This document shows positions 17,501 through 24,399 of a stretch of 64,000 nucleotides of DNA, piece by piece (position 1 is the stretch's first letter; the number at the start of each line of letters is the position of its first letter). This stretch comes from JAIEPM01 sp964546815 (GTDB lineage: Bacteria; Cyanobacteriota; Vampirovibrionia; Obscuribacterales; Obscuribacteraceae), in assembly GCA_964546815.1 (NCBI GenBank), contig CAZJLR010000011.1, forward strand, positions 1 to 64,000. Reading direction: 5' to 3'. A model generated the notes under the pieces. That model made no database searches. It was given only the letters and a program-made list of their open reading frames with translations, and had not been told where the DNA came from. The translations under genes were made by a program, and so were the position numbers.

Positions 17501-18662
17501 AGGCAACAAAGGCGACTATCTTGTAACCGACAAGGACGGGCTGCAGTATATCGTACCGAAGGAAAAATTCGAATCACAATATGCACCGCAAGTTGCCAAC
17601 CAAAAATCTGCGGAACCGATGCATCTTCCAGTTGAAACTTCCGAACCGCAGGACATGGGTGCAGGCGTCTTGCACAGCACCTGGGAAAAAGGCGACATAA
17701 TTCGAGATACTAACACCAACAAGATTTTTGTTCAAAACAAAGAAACAGGTGATTACCAGTGGTATCAAGACGGTCGCTTAGTAGAAGAACGTCGGAGCAG
17801 CTTATCGGCTGACGGCACTAAAATACAAACGATTCGTTATCCATATCAAGATATCGAAAGTGTCAGCCGCCTTCCCTCACCGCAAGAATACAATGAAGCA
17901 TTGCTAAAAACAGAATACCAGGGACAAACGCTTGCCAAAGTCAAAGACGAGGCAATGCAGATGCCTGACACTCTGAAAGATAAGTCAATTGATCCAGTAC
18001 AAAGAAAGGCATTGCAAGACGCAAACGTCGAAAAACGTTGGGACGATCTATTAACCGGCAATGATGCAACTGCCAAGCAACTGGAGTTTGGACCGCCTAA
18101 GCAAGAGAAGAAGGCTCGTATCTTGATGGGATTGACCGGATCAGGAAAAACATCTTCTGGAATGGCTGACCTCAAAGGCAAAGGTTACATGGTTCTTGAA
18201 TCTGACGAACTGAAACCCATGTTTCCTGAATACAAAGGCGGCATTGGTGCCACTGCGCTGCGGAATGAGAGCAATAACCTAAACGATAAGCTTTTGGAAA
18301 GAGCTGTTAAAGATGGATATAATTTCGTGCTTCCAGGCGTTGGAACAAATGCCCAATGGATGAAAGATACGATCAAACAGTTGAGCGATGCAGGCTGGTC
18401 TGTAGATCTTGTATTCGTGGACATTCCGCCAGCAGAGTCTATGTCTCGTGTGGTAAGTCGATTCCAAAAGGAAGGAAGATTTGTTGATCCTGGTTTCCTG
18501 GTAACCCATGGTCACGTTCCTGCCGAAAATTACAGACGTGTTGTTGATGATATGTTCACCAATGGCAGTGGTCTAAGCGCCTACCGCCATGTTTGGAATT
18601 ACGGCGAGAGACCAATTACTTTAGAGGAAGGTCGAATTGAGCGAGCAGCAACTGGAAATTGA
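8598..18662 (+). CDS. Giant multidomain toxin-like protein with C-terminal zeta-toxin-type kinase
   Basis: 3354 residues from a GTG at 8598 (GGGA at 8585-8588). Order: a helical N-terminal half (about 80-900) with repeats resembling annexin units (for example DKDKVTRILAPMTEADRRAV, then YEENYG); an Ala/Gly-rich hydrophobic segment about 945-1030; four 14-residue LVNEHGKPVNE-type repeats about 1292-1347; a region of unknown fold to about 1800; W/DG-rich repeats; five copies of a module with KPGDY/KKGDW and YIV...F...Y (about 1970-2095 and 2477-3000); and a zeta-like domain from about 3162. That domain has Walker A GLTGSGKT (3178-3185) and ESDELKPMFPEY, as in zeta/PezT kinases that phosphorylate UDP-N-acetylglucosamine. 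There is no signal peptide. The architecture fits a polymorphic toxin; the target and export route are inference. The next gene overlaps its 3' end. Confidence 0.85.
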   Translation: MATTAEKPAEQDPKKAAAVDTPFHPEPEKAGDGRTTLSQQATKPNDSAALGDLRTDARNTAEKHLPGVDLEHTKAPTLDRKTLEKSAEELHEALTRTKWLGMRDATDKDKVTRILAPMTEADRRAVEQIYEENYGDKSKAGKMSAAIADKSGLDHSSDFRSGALRATISEKFGGPQSVEQAQMLSLMNQSDGKTNDAGALMVAINRTREDSARGNVAIRAVFETLNEKQIKDLQENFRRDYGKSWQETLSELGSDLTPQTVAALNILRHGVDKKSAADVKALTNIAIEAKDPRLLGEALRGDSPAAIEARKDMLQDKAVLKRLMEAFPSNLGEVYGPSGIKRIVDASDANMHYTSQGGRQRQQQRDAMDLLDPVARDYLQEGRISLKTLTTENTGKWLFDNKENLELAARNASDSERKQFSLGRQLSAENRQPQSPEEKEAKDYYNKIHKVFTDRGSTRDVAIWEDQLSHGRDTVLTQMAKTHYEGWGPFSWGVGHSRQDMMSKAENLSEADWKLLRDPVEGKNFRKQIEAGLGTFADKGERDRVMLMLDEKAAKNTFDESKTVHRSLMETVKDNTGSYFLGMGTSYDSKNIINNLSSMSPLDANRLKTDSTFRQKAKDFIANESGFSPVEKLLAQRLMDKAAATGQVPKLDAQDTLLKMSAEGEKPEALLAQAQKALLEDQALRGRLSQSYRSMSESDRTVKYLIQDSYLASRNQHMPVDQYNASTRSDLSRFIASGYLSINDKVNLGFDKKSLIESAAGATPAERDAVRKRFSPEEQKLIDNVAANGGKASLADRVQMMQLGIIKDPAEFRAELEKMHSDKDGFVTLQKTKDEFTKKYGKDFDDVVLGKVDEKEKSAFKALLTPTESDGRQTFYDNVWKSLRSDSGASADGTYLTMQKSIDKTADSLEEYQRIYKTLPADKQKALDDYFNTALEQHKQSKEKLAEIVITATITAAALAAAPFTAGASVAALATYASIAAAGGAAFTVGAKMLITGNDYDKDHMLRDIVHGAVAGGLIFAIPPAGRVTALFAQGSKAVVTDAAVVTAMTGLAAAERAAVEKGLTQSLMQAGKAFGQREALEVVKSAAPKLGAEAQELLAREISNGVARNYAPIIEKGVVALQAEAEQAAKTTALRQFGKQVIESSAIGAGGNAVATIADAPFNKDGLDLRSLTTQTLVGATVGAVLPVVFKGVATGSRYVLNLSKELNAATNAAEVMVHPSTTGEPVKIQHADGRIETVTSKTPLRDGDQVVSGPPAKQQAATESIAGKTDAPASTSEANPNLKRNGNGELVNEHGKPVNEKGQLVNEHGKPVNEKGQLVNEHGKPVNERGQLVNEHGKPVNERGQLVNERGQVVDAEGRILDSKGNRIENEFPEYPASEFDRARPELVDDLHSWKSIEGNNVGEEFDRLSEKLGLSPQEKNQILDGLQTVREHGARMRDIDPEQAINWKHTQREFGAALDYASRNNLSKAETQDLLLSAMFSDGLKTKFNFTTHNVDGATAFEHFAKTHLAEMPAERIAGIKQAILEHQVAPPQFMAMIYSGAIAGSIKAEGRAMTDLETAALQSLKEKISNPFALKPADLIDVPGGPAGAKAVKLSPDEQALLRRTGLDHWYVPNEGNAWNKFSRGLIDADGIDNYAGPGGLSKIIGLRGPGKAVFFQDRHVLYGNPENASEISSVDSWKQSQRDFLGDPEKGKLGVATEQTRKYVEQQSARVESDILSAKGRVNEWINSAAGRKELGLPAEGAVDKIPGWTGTKEHPDLIDYPSATPQELERARKIWDRFGAELGAEQRVGLRPMPEYSPSMQSSAELRAYDETANVWNQQAKSRPDQVSLERAGTGENQWIIRSPDGRTAPLHAEITTNPDGSQTVKYITDQRADWYQKAYANGAPETAMTREVTYHPDGTVSTKGFDSDFVPAKGSTLRKDARFGEYWTSPDGKQTWIDGEKRIWNEAAQGVWHSRDGVLAENVEYVKRGTTTAKQLDEPLSWTNSYNGKESKMLAKPGDYKIDEGNGKFYVVDKEVFERTYNRAPGTEDQYVRKSIRAREAQEDQIIQTRAGDVQAKKGDYLVTGVDGEVYVVEKAKFHDLYERNAAQVNAKPDEAFKLPAVVGPGVEKPDGTYEMPHANGVIVWDKKNNIVTVTDRIAGTSSTWSGEKLYSQGFRVDAVAGNANAFTSPTRFYFNNGAEERITPSGLRLVHTPEMTTGEFRAEDGAVLKEAPRQKSSPITSEPLSFKPHTSSPDTTQIIDSEGRVWTSKDGNWVNDKGTLHIDENGYRFSWNDGRREWIDSEGRKWQASPEDKPGFWRDANGSSYQEGSWQYTKRTKDDAHDPEIIASLAPAGIALALGTKALSNQTESSSPDKAAAKTTELSSADRVAVASDGSWKAQLKDGRVVTPDSPGPWEVHLQNGTTLRRQANTLETRNADGSGKVTIYDAKGQSKDFELQAGGKYVDASGNALPFYSAMDTPPSSPQFEFKKVGTVKAELATEPFEWLDSHGNKMTGAAGDYRVIQPNGSVSSAQPDIFAKTYSPVPGQPGEFAKTAITRAQQLEADAAIPTLEGMGTGHKGDWVATGPNGERYIVRGKDWNHLYRAVEKPADASPMFEFQKKASVKAEKSTEPFPWTDWQGNPKTAKAGDWKVTQPDGTISSVEPSIFEKTYSEVPGKPGEYAKTAITKAQQLNEPTVINTKEGLGIGKKGDWMVTGPEGEQYIIEARKFDELYRSAAKPADASPMFEFQKKASVKAEKSTEPFPWTDWQGNPKTAKAGDWKVTQPDGTISSVEPSIFEKTYSEVPGKPGEYAKTAITKAQQLNEPTVINTKEGLGIGKRGDWLVTGPEGEQYIIEARKFDELYRPAPGNTPPPPFKIEVDAPKQDYIKTGIVKAEMVPHDGFKWINHDAAAGHQEQIAKKGDFMIYPADGGPPYVADGAFFRKAYHDMPGFPGRYAKTQTANAQVLDAPAAVNNPTQGITSGNKGDYLVTDKDGLQYIVPKEKFESQYAPQVANQKSAEPMHLPVETSEPQDMGAGVLHSTWEKGDIIRDTNTNKIFVQNKETGDYQWYQDGRLVEERRSSLSADGTKIQTIRYPYQDIESVSRLPSPQEYNEALLKTEYQGQTLAKVKDEAMQMPDTLKDKSIDPVQRKALQDANVEKRWDDLLTGNDATAKQLEFGPPKQEKKARILMGLTGSGKTSSGMADLKGKGYMVLESDELKPMFPEYKGGIGATALRNESNNLNDKLLERAVKDGYNFVLPGVGTNAQWMKDTIKQLSDAGWSVDLVFVDIPPAESMSRVVSRFQKEGRFVDPGFLVTHGHVPAENYRRVVDDMFTNGSGLSAYRHVWNYGERPITLEEGRIERAATGN
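12471..12660 (+). repeat. Tandem 42-bp repeats inside the giant gene
   Basis: Four 42-bp units begin at 12471, 12513, 12555 and 12597, with a partial fifth from 12639. Each encodes LVNEHGKPVNE(K/R)GQ. Units differ by only a few bases, so they are young and likely to vary in copy number. Being in frame, they lengthen a flexible linker between the hydrophobic segment and the following domain. Confidence 0.92.
16379..17158 (+). repeat. Tandem 390-bp duplication inside the giant gene
   Basis: Two adjacent 390-bp (130-residue) units. The first 300 bp (16379-16678 and 16769-17068) are identical base for base; the last third differs by mostly synonymous changes. They encode two of the five KPGDY-type modules. 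More diverged relatives lie at about 14500-14880, 16020-16370 and 17200-17590. The mixed pattern of perfect identity next to divergence suggests recent duplication or conversion. Confidence 0.93.
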
Positions 18663-18945
18663 GCGATTAGTCGCCCTCGGCTATCATCGCAATGATATTC
18701 AAGTTTTGCCTGACGGGACGATTACAATCGTGCCGCATGATGAAATGAAAAGTTCTGCCGAGACCATCGCCAGGGTTACGGCTAAGGCTCGTTTGGAAAA
18801 AATGATTGAAAGAAAAAGCGAATTGAATTATATGGCTATGGCGGCTGCCGAAGCCGGGCTTCAGTTAGATGCATCTGTAGAAGCTGAATTCCTGCAACTT
18901 TGTAAAGAAATAGAGACCACTGTGGCACTTCTGAAAGACGATTGA
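18637..18945 (+). CDS. Small helical protein overlapping the zeta-toxin gene; candidate antitoxin or immunity protein
   Basis: 102 residues from a TTG at 18637 with an excellent ribosome site (GAGGAAGG at 18624-18631), overlapping the last 26 nt of the giant gene in another frame. The N-terminus reads MSEQQLEIERLVALGYHRND, followed by a short strand-like segment (DIQVLPDGTITIVP) and two long helices with ETIARVTAKARLEKMIERKS and VEAEFLQLCKEIETTVALL. It has no signal or membrane segment. Zeta toxins are normally neutralised by small helical epsilon or PezA proteins, so position, size and coupling suggest this role. I do not recognise the sequence as epsilon or PezA; the function is inference. 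Confidence 0.75.
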   Translation: MSEQQLEIERLVALGYHRNDIQVLPDGTITIVPHDEMKSSAETIARVTAKARLEKMIERKSELNYMAMAAAEAGLQLDASVEAEFLQLCKEIETTVALLKDD

Positions 18946-18973
18946 TTGAATATAACTCTACTAAAGGCACATT

Positions 18974-19924
18974 CTATTTCAATTCGCCATTTAGAATTTT
19001 CGCCAATCGTAGCCCCGCAAGCTCAGCCCTTTGTTTTGCAAGTTCGGCGATATTTTTCTCATAGCTCGCATTGAGATCAAAAGGACCGTTTCCCTTACCT
19101 ATTGGCGCTGTGTAAACCTTATTTTTAGCCAGCTGATAGCCTTCATCAATCCAATTGTCAACATTGAGATTGCTACCTGCTTTCTCATCGGCAGGCGGCA
19201 ATGACTTAGCGAATTCCATTGCTTTATCTGCGTTGCCTTTACCCAAGGCGCAATCGAAATACCAATGCAAACTCGAGTCTGGTCCGGGCGGATTAAGCAT
19301 AACCTTGAGTGCACAGTCATCGCCTTCTGGATTTTCTTTGCTTACACGAGTTATACAATGCAAGGGTTGATGCATATCACCTACTAAATGCAACAGCCAG
19401 GTTAGATCATAAGACTTCAAATTATCATTTGATTTAGACGCCAAAACTTTTCTAAAAACTGCTATTTGTGTTTTTGCATTTGGCGAAAGAATGGGCGGTA
19501 ATTTTGAACCATCTTCAGACAGGGGCTTATCATAATGGTGCCAATATTTGTGCAACAGGTGATCGCCGTAGCCATAATTCATAATAGATTCAGGGCTCTT
19601 GGGTTTGGCTCCATTGTCATAGCCATCGGCTTTGAATGCAGGGTCTACCCTTATCAAATCGGGCCAGGTTGATGCCAGCATGAATATTTCAGCTTCAGCC
19701 TCATCTTCACTCAAAGACTTAGACAAAGATTGCTTCCATTTTTGGTAATCGGGATGCAGTTGCAATAGCTGTCCAACACGTTTTTTTGTTGATGACGATA
19801 GCTTTTGATATGCGATATACGCTACAGTCATATGACCAAAGTCATTCCAGGCAAACACTGATGTGCAATTTAGCAACAGGGTCAACGCCGCTAATATGGT
19901 GGCATGAAAAAATTTTGCTTTCAT
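18974..19924 (-). CDS. S1/P1-type zinc nuclease, secreted
   Basis: 316 residues with a signal peptide cleaved before Trp26 (SVFA|WNDFGH). In this family the mature N-terminal Trp binds zinc through its amino group and carbonyl, and the other zinc ligands are visible: His31, Asp89 (in TWPD), His129/130, His179 and Asp183 (LLHLVGDMHQPLH), His189, His220 and Asp224 (HWYFD). All three zinc sites look complete, so it is probably an active extracellular or periplasmic enzyme cutting single-stranded DNA and RNA and removing 3' phosphates. It starts 30 nt after the BaeR-like regulator on the same strand, so it may be the last gene of that operon and a source of phosphate or nucleosides. Confidence 0.93.
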   Translation of the reverse strand: MKAKFFHATILAALTLLLNCTSVFAWNDFGHMTVAYIAYQKLSSSTKKRVGQLLQLHPDYQKWKQSLSKSLSEDEAEAEIFMLASTWPDLIRVDPAFKADGYDNGAKPKSPESIMNYGYGDHLLHKYWHHYDKPLSEDGSKLPPILSPNAKTQIAVFRKVLASKSNDNLKSYDLTWLLHLVGDMHQPLHCITRVSKENPEGDDCALKVMLNPPGPDSSLHWYFDCALGKGNADKAMEFAKSLPPADEKAGSNLNVDNWIDEGYQLAKNKVYTAPIGKGNGPFDLNASYEKNIAELAKQRAELAGLRLAKILNGELK

Positions 19925-19954
19925 TCGCTGATTCTCACAAAACAGAAAAGCCCG

Positions 19955-20644
19955 TTAGCTCATCTCAAATCTGTACCCTATTCCGTAGACAGCATGAATG
20001 ACTTCTTGTTCGCTTGTAAATGCTTTGGCGATTTTTTTGCGCAAATTCTTAATGTGACTATCAATGACTCGGTCAATAATCAACTGCTCTTGCTGATAGC
20101 AAAGGTCAAGTAATTGAGACCGCGAATATACCCTGCCGGGATTTGAAACGAAAAGTTTTAGCAAACGAAATTCAGTAGGCGTAAGGTCTAGCCGCGTTCC
20201 CTGATAGCTGATGCGCTGTTGGCTATCATCGATTTCAAAACCAGTTCGCTTTGGCTCTGGCAAAGAGGCCTGTTTCATACGACGGAACAATGCTTTTACC
20301 CGCGCCACAACTTCGCGAGGACTGAAAGGCTTACAAATGTAGTCATCTGCGCCCAACTCGAGACCAAGCAGCCTGTCGATTTCTTCTGCTTTCGCTGTAA
20401 CCATAAAAATGGGAACCGATGTGAATGCTCTCAATTCACGGCAAATTTGCAAGCCATCTTTCCCCGGCAGCATCACGTCGAGCAAAATTAAATCGGGCGG
20501 ATCTGATTTGACACTATCGCTGACTCGATTTCCGTCGCTGAGGTGCGTGCAACGATAGCCACTTTTATGCAAATACTCAATAAGTATTTGCGCAATTACA
20601 GCTTCGTCTTCCACTACCAGAATGTGTTCGCCTTCAGTGTTCAT
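19955..20644 (-). CDS. baeR: OmpR-family response regulator, BaeR-like
   Basis: 229 residues: receiver domain with phospho-acceptor Asp56 (DLILLDVMLPG), Thr in MVTAKAEEIDRL, and Lys in YICKPFSPREVV; then an OmpR-type winged helix (LDLTPTEFRLLKLF, VIDSHIKNLRKKI, VYGIGYRFE). The LLGLELGADDYICKP segment and the RVIDSHIKNLRKKI block closely match Escherichia coli BaeR as I remember it, the envelope-stress regulator. Its ATG overlaps the stop of the sensor kinase gene (ATGA), so the pair is translationally coupled. Probable targets include its own operon. The symbol is given by similarity; the stress sensed here may differ. Confidence 0.9.
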   Translation of the reverse strand: MNTEGEHILVVEDEAVIAQILIEYLHKSGYRCTHLSDGNRVSDSVKSDPPDLILLDVMLPGKDGLQICRELRAFTSVPIFMVTAKAEEIDRLLGLELGADDYICKPFSPREVVARVKALFRRMKQASLPEPKRTGFEIDDSQQRISYQGTRLDLTPTEFRLLKLFVSNPGRVYSRSQLLDLCYQQEQLIIDRVIDSHIKNLRKKIAKAFTSEQEVIHAVYGIGYRFEMS

Positions 20645-22182
20645 TTTACTCCTTCTGATTTTAAAGGAAGCTTCACTTCGATTTTCAATCCACCTAGAGT
20701 TGATGGCATGGCTTTTATTGAGCCACCATGTCCCTCTACTATCGTTTTACAAATTGCCAGTCCCAAACCGGTGCCACCGTACATTCTGCTGCGCGACGAC
20801 TCAATTCGGTAAAAGCGTTCAAATATGTGCTGCAATAATTCGTCTGGAACACCGGGGTCGGTGTCATCAATACAGATGGTCAAATAATCATTATCTTCGC
20901 CTGAAGATAATTGGGTTTTGCCACCTTCGTTTGTATAACGAAGAGAATTTTCAAGCAAATTATTGAAAAGCTGCTTAATTCTCAACGGGTCTGCAGGCAC
21001 GATTGTTTTCAATTTAGCAACGTTACCCATATCGAGAGCTATGTTTTTGCTTGCAAATTTATCTTCAAAAGACTCAAGACAATCGTGAAGAACGGCACCT
21101 ACATCTGTTGGAACGCTAACAAACTTTAGCTGATTTAGATCTGATTTTGCGAGATCGTGCAAGTCATCAACAAGCTTGCCTAAAATCATTACCTGGTCAT
21201 GCAAAACAGCAAGAGTCTTTTGATTTGGTTCTTGAACACCGTCTTGAAGTGCTTCTACCTGAGCTCGCAATACCGCCACAGGGGTGCGTAATTCATGCGA
21301 TGTATCGGTAATCCATTGCTTGTGGGCGCGATCATGTTGTTCTAAAACAGTCGCTAACGAATTCAAATCTTGCGCCAACTGCCCGAGTTCATCAGATCGA
21401 ATCAACTCAATTCTGCTGCTCCACTCGCCGGCTATCAGCCGCCGCGTTTCTTTAACAAGCAGCTCGATTGCATCGACAAAATGCTTTGACATAAGTTTTG
21501 CAGATAAAGCCGCCAGAACTACGGCAAACAAGCAAACGAAAAGCATGCTGCGGTTTTGTTCTGCCAGAAAGTTGTTTTCAATGTCCCTGTTGTGCGTTTC
21601 GCTTGCAGCAACATTGAATGTGCCAACCTGCACGTTTTTCAGCATGATCGGCATTGCGGCTTTTGAATCTTTCGCCTTCTGATTGCCCCACAGCAGCTTA
21701 CCGTTTTGATCAAAGACCCCAATGCGATGAAAGAGCTCAACTCTAAATGGAGGATAAGGTGGGCGCTCAAGCATGGCATCTGGAGGGACAGGAGGATTCA
21801 TCCCTTGCGGCGGACCCATCTCTCTTTCTGGCGGTCCATCAGCACCGGCACCGCCGGGTGGGCGCGTCGCAATGGGTGGGCCGGGATGATGTGGATCTTG
21901 TATGCCTTCTTCTGGTCTTGGACGATGCAAGTCTTCATTGATTGCAAAAGCCTTATCCATAACTTGTGGGTCAGCAAACACCTTGTCCCAACTTCCTTCG
22001 CGGCCATATGCGTTTTGCAAAACAGAAGGAATTGTGTCTAAACTGCCGAGCTCTGATTGGGCAACATAAGACGAAAAGCCAGATGAAATATTGTATGTAC
22101 TCAAAAGCCAAATTTGTCCCGCCACCATACCAGTGACAAGCAAGAACAAAATCAGCAGTTTTTGAGAAATTTTCAAATTCAT
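20641..22182 (-). CDS. baeS: Membrane sensor histidine kinase, BaeS-like
   Basis: 513 residues: transmembrane helix about 8-28, a periplasmic region with a striking Pro/Gly-rich stretch (about 86-146), a second helix about 211-230, HAMP, then HisKA with the phospho-accepting His296 (DTSHELRTPVAVLRAQ) and an HATPase domain with the N box (NNLLENSLRY), DTDPGVPD and GGTGLGLAI. The catalytic half closely resembles BaeS. The proline-rich sensor loop is odd and might bind a ligand or partner. It begins 3 nt after the urea transporter-M23 gene and overlaps the regulator gene by 4 nt, so all three are one transcript. Confidence 0.93.
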   Translation of the reverse strand: MNLKISQKLLILFLLVTGMVAGQIWLLSTYNISSGFSSYVAQSELGSLDTIPSVLQNAYGREGSWDKVFADPQVMDKAFAINEDLHRPRPEEGIQDPHHPGPPIATRPPGGAGADGPPEREMGPPQGMNPPVPPDAMLERPPYPPFRVELFHRIGVFDQNGKLLWGNQKAKDSKAAMPIMLKNVQVGTFNVAASETHNRDIENNFLAEQNRSMLFVCLFAVVLAALSAKLMSKHFVDAIELLVKETRRLIAGEWSSRIELIRSDELGQLAQDLNSLATVLEQHDRAHKQWITDTSHELRTPVAVLRAQVEALQDGVQEPNQKTLAVLHDQVMILGKLVDDLHDLAKSDLNQLKFVSVPTDVGAVLHDCLESFEDKFASKNIALDMGNVAKLKTIVPADPLRIKQLFNNLLENSLRYTNEGGKTQLSSGEDNDYLTICIDDTDPGVPDELLQHIFERFYRIESSRSRMYGGTGLGLAICKTIVEGHGGSIKAMPSTLGGLKIEVKLPLKSEGVK

Positions 22183-22185
22183 AAA

Positions 22186-24321
22186 TCAGACGTTGCTGAG
22201 ACTGGCGTTCCACTCGGGAATTCCGTTGTCTTCTTTCACCCCCACACTGAGCAAATCGGCTTTTACAATATTCTTCCCACCCTGGACTAATTCGAAATTA
22301 AGCAATCCCCGCGCTTCACAAAGATGAGACTTTGTCTGGCAAACCCAGCGACCCAATTTATGTTGCGCACTTTGAGTCCAGATTCTTTGCAGCGAGTCCC
22401 ATGTTCGCTTATAGGTGCTTTGGGCGCATGGTCTGAAGGGGTAAAGAATAGCATGACAAAAGCGGTCGCTCCATGTGCGTGGCAGCAGACGTCCGGGCAC
22501 CATATCGTTCCACTTCAAATTGCCTTCTACCAGCGGAGTACTGCCTAATGTCAACACTAAGGCATCTAAGAACAAGTCACTTGCACCTTTGCGGTTGTAA
22601 AAAGCGAGCAGCTCATCGTTCATACAAAATGCGATGCGAGCACCGAGATCACTTTCAAGCCAGAACTGCCCGTAGATGTCTAGAGTCACTTCAAGCTTGC
22701 GTATGCACGGCGGGGCATCACACTCTTCCACATTGAAAAGAAACCTGTTGCCCACAGCCAGGCGCATCGCCTTTTTCAACGCTGCATTTTGCCCAGGAGT
22801 GTATATTGTGTCACCCTCCGCAGGGCAAGTGCCAATTGCATAAAGCGCATCATTGCCCTGATTCAATATTATTCCGGTAAGCTGAAATGGAATGGTGCGC
22901 GAACCAAGATATGGTGTCTCTTGCACGTGCATATGCAAGTGAGGTTGCGGTGATCTTCCCGAATTACCTATTGAAGCCAGCGCCTCACCAGGGCTCACTC
23001 TTGAGCCGATATAAACACGAACGCTATTCTCTTGCAAATGAGCCAGGATGACATAAGAACCACTGTCGAGTCTTATAAGAATGTAGTTGCCCCAGCTATT
23101 ACTTGTGTTTACTTCGCCGGGTGGATTGTCCTTGAGATCATGGCGACAGTCAACCACTGTGCCATAAGCCGGAGAAAGTACCGCGTCACCAAAACAAAGA
23201 TAATCAGTAAGTTCGGCACCATCATTTTTGAAACTTCGACCGTCTTCTGTTTTGAAAAAATCGAGTGCATATTGCCAGATGCCCTGATGTGTATGAACAC
23301 CTCCAACACCCTGATAAACTTGCCATTCTCCTTTGAATGGTGCTTTCAAAGAAATGCAGCGAGGGTCGACTCCTCGGATTTGACCCATTTGAATTTGCTC
23401 AAGACTTGCTTCCGGTAATGCTGGAACACTCAGCCAGAACGACGCCCATGCCGGACCTCGCTGTGCATTAAACCCTAGCATGCAAATGTAAGTCACAAGC
23501 ACAAAAGGCAGCGCAAGAACGGGTAGTCCGATAAATGACAAGGCTTGATTTAACGCCAATGTCAAACCTGTGGCAAAAACAGAAGCGCCAAGAGAAACAA
23601 GCAAACTTCGCTTCCCAGGCACCGCAAAGAGACCTCCTATCACACAGGCTGCAAGCAAAGCATTCATTCTTGCCACAAGAGCAATCATTGAGTCAATAGG
23701 CACACCAATTGCAGCAAGGAACATGGTTGAACAAAAACTTGATGCCAGAGCCAGAAGCGCCAGATAACGCGACGAAAGACAAAACGCCAACATAACCAAC
23801 AAACCACCAACAGCGGTACCATTGAAATACATGGCACCCATAGGCAAGAAAACTGTAGATGGCGCCTGTATACCAGGCAATATCCACTGCAATGCTGGAC
23901 CGGCATGTGATAGCTGCAACGAAGCAGCGAGGGGCAACATGGCAAAAGCTACAGCAGCATATGGCAATCCTAACAAAGGCAAATTGAGAAGCTTGCCCAC
24001 TGTATCTGAAAAAATGGCGCTTACAAGAACTACCAGCAATGCACCAAGCACGGTGAGAGCCAAAATAGGTACGTTGAATGCATACAATGACCCAAGCAAC
24101 ATTCCTAGCAAAATGCCATTGATAATCTCAATTCTTTCAGTTTCGCTTTGAAATTGAAGTGACTTTCGCCACAGTATTACACTGATTCCACCTAGCACTC
24201 CGCAAAATCCTGAGTGTGGCTGAAGCATTGCACATATGAAAATTAGAATTCTTGAGGCTGGATGGGTCAGTCCAAAAAAAGACCCATAGCCGTCCAAGAC
24301 TTTGTTTAGACTAGCCTGCAT
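22186..24321 (-). CDS. Urea transporter domain fused to an M23 peptidase domain
   Basis: 711 residues. The first half (about 1-310) is a hydrophobic UT-family channel: RGPAWASFW-type ends, NGILLGMLLGSLYAFNV and the internally repeated LPLLGLPYAAVAF / LPVLALPFVLVTY motifs. From about 345 comes a LytM/M23 fold: HTHQGIWQYALDF, GTVVDCRHD, NYILIRLDSGSYVILAHL, then HLHMHV with the HxH zinc pair. A C-terminal extension has no known domain. UT-M23 fusions occur in other bacteria; the peptidase part may bind rather than cut. AGGA sets the ATG at 24321. It sits between the decarboxylase (78 nt upstream) and the sensor kinase (3 nt downstream), which suggests that the transported solute or product is tied to both. 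Confidence 0.88.
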   Translation of the reverse strand: MQASLNKVLDGYGSFFGLTHPASRILIFICAMLQPHSGFCGVLGGISVILWRKSLQFQSETERIEIINGILLGMLLGSLYAFNVPILALTVLGALLVVLVSAIFSDTVGKLLNLPLLGLPYAAVAFAMLPLAASLQLSHAGPALQWILPGIQAPSTVFLPMGAMYFNGTAVGGLLVMLAFCLSSRYLALLALASSFCSTMFLAAIGVPIDSMIALVARMNALLAACVIGGLFAVPGKRSLLVSLGASVFATGLTLALNQALSFIGLPVLALPFVLVTYICMLGFNAQRGPAWASFWLSVPALPEASLEQIQMGQIRGVDPRCISLKAPFKGEWQVYQGVGGVHTHQGIWQYALDFFKTEDGRSFKNDGAELTDYLCFGDAVLSPAYGTVVDCRHDLKDNPPGEVNTSNSWGNYILIRLDSGSYVILAHLQENSVRVYIGSRVSPGEALASIGNSGRSPQPHLHMHVQETPYLGSRTIPFQLTGIILNQGNDALYAIGTCPAEGDTIYTPGQNAALKKAMRLAVGNRFLFNVEECDAPPCIRKLEVTLDIYGQFWLESDLGARIAFCMNDELLAFYNRKGASDLFLDALVLTLGSTPLVEGNLKWNDMVPGRLLPRTWSDRFCHAILYPFRPCAQSTYKRTWDSLQRIWTQSAQHKLGRWVCQTKSHLCEARGLLNFELVQGGKNIVKADLLSVGVKEDNGIPEWNASLSNV

Positions 24322-24399
24322 CTATTGATTCCTTTAGCTGTAAAACATAGCCGCAAGCCAGAGAGTCAGAGGTAGGAACTAACTCTCTGGCGCAGCTAT

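Noticed and set aside
20641..22182. Plus-strand open frames inside the BaeS-like gene (for example 21284-21682)
   Set aside because: They are shadows of a well-supported kinase gene and lack ribosome sites and recognisable products.
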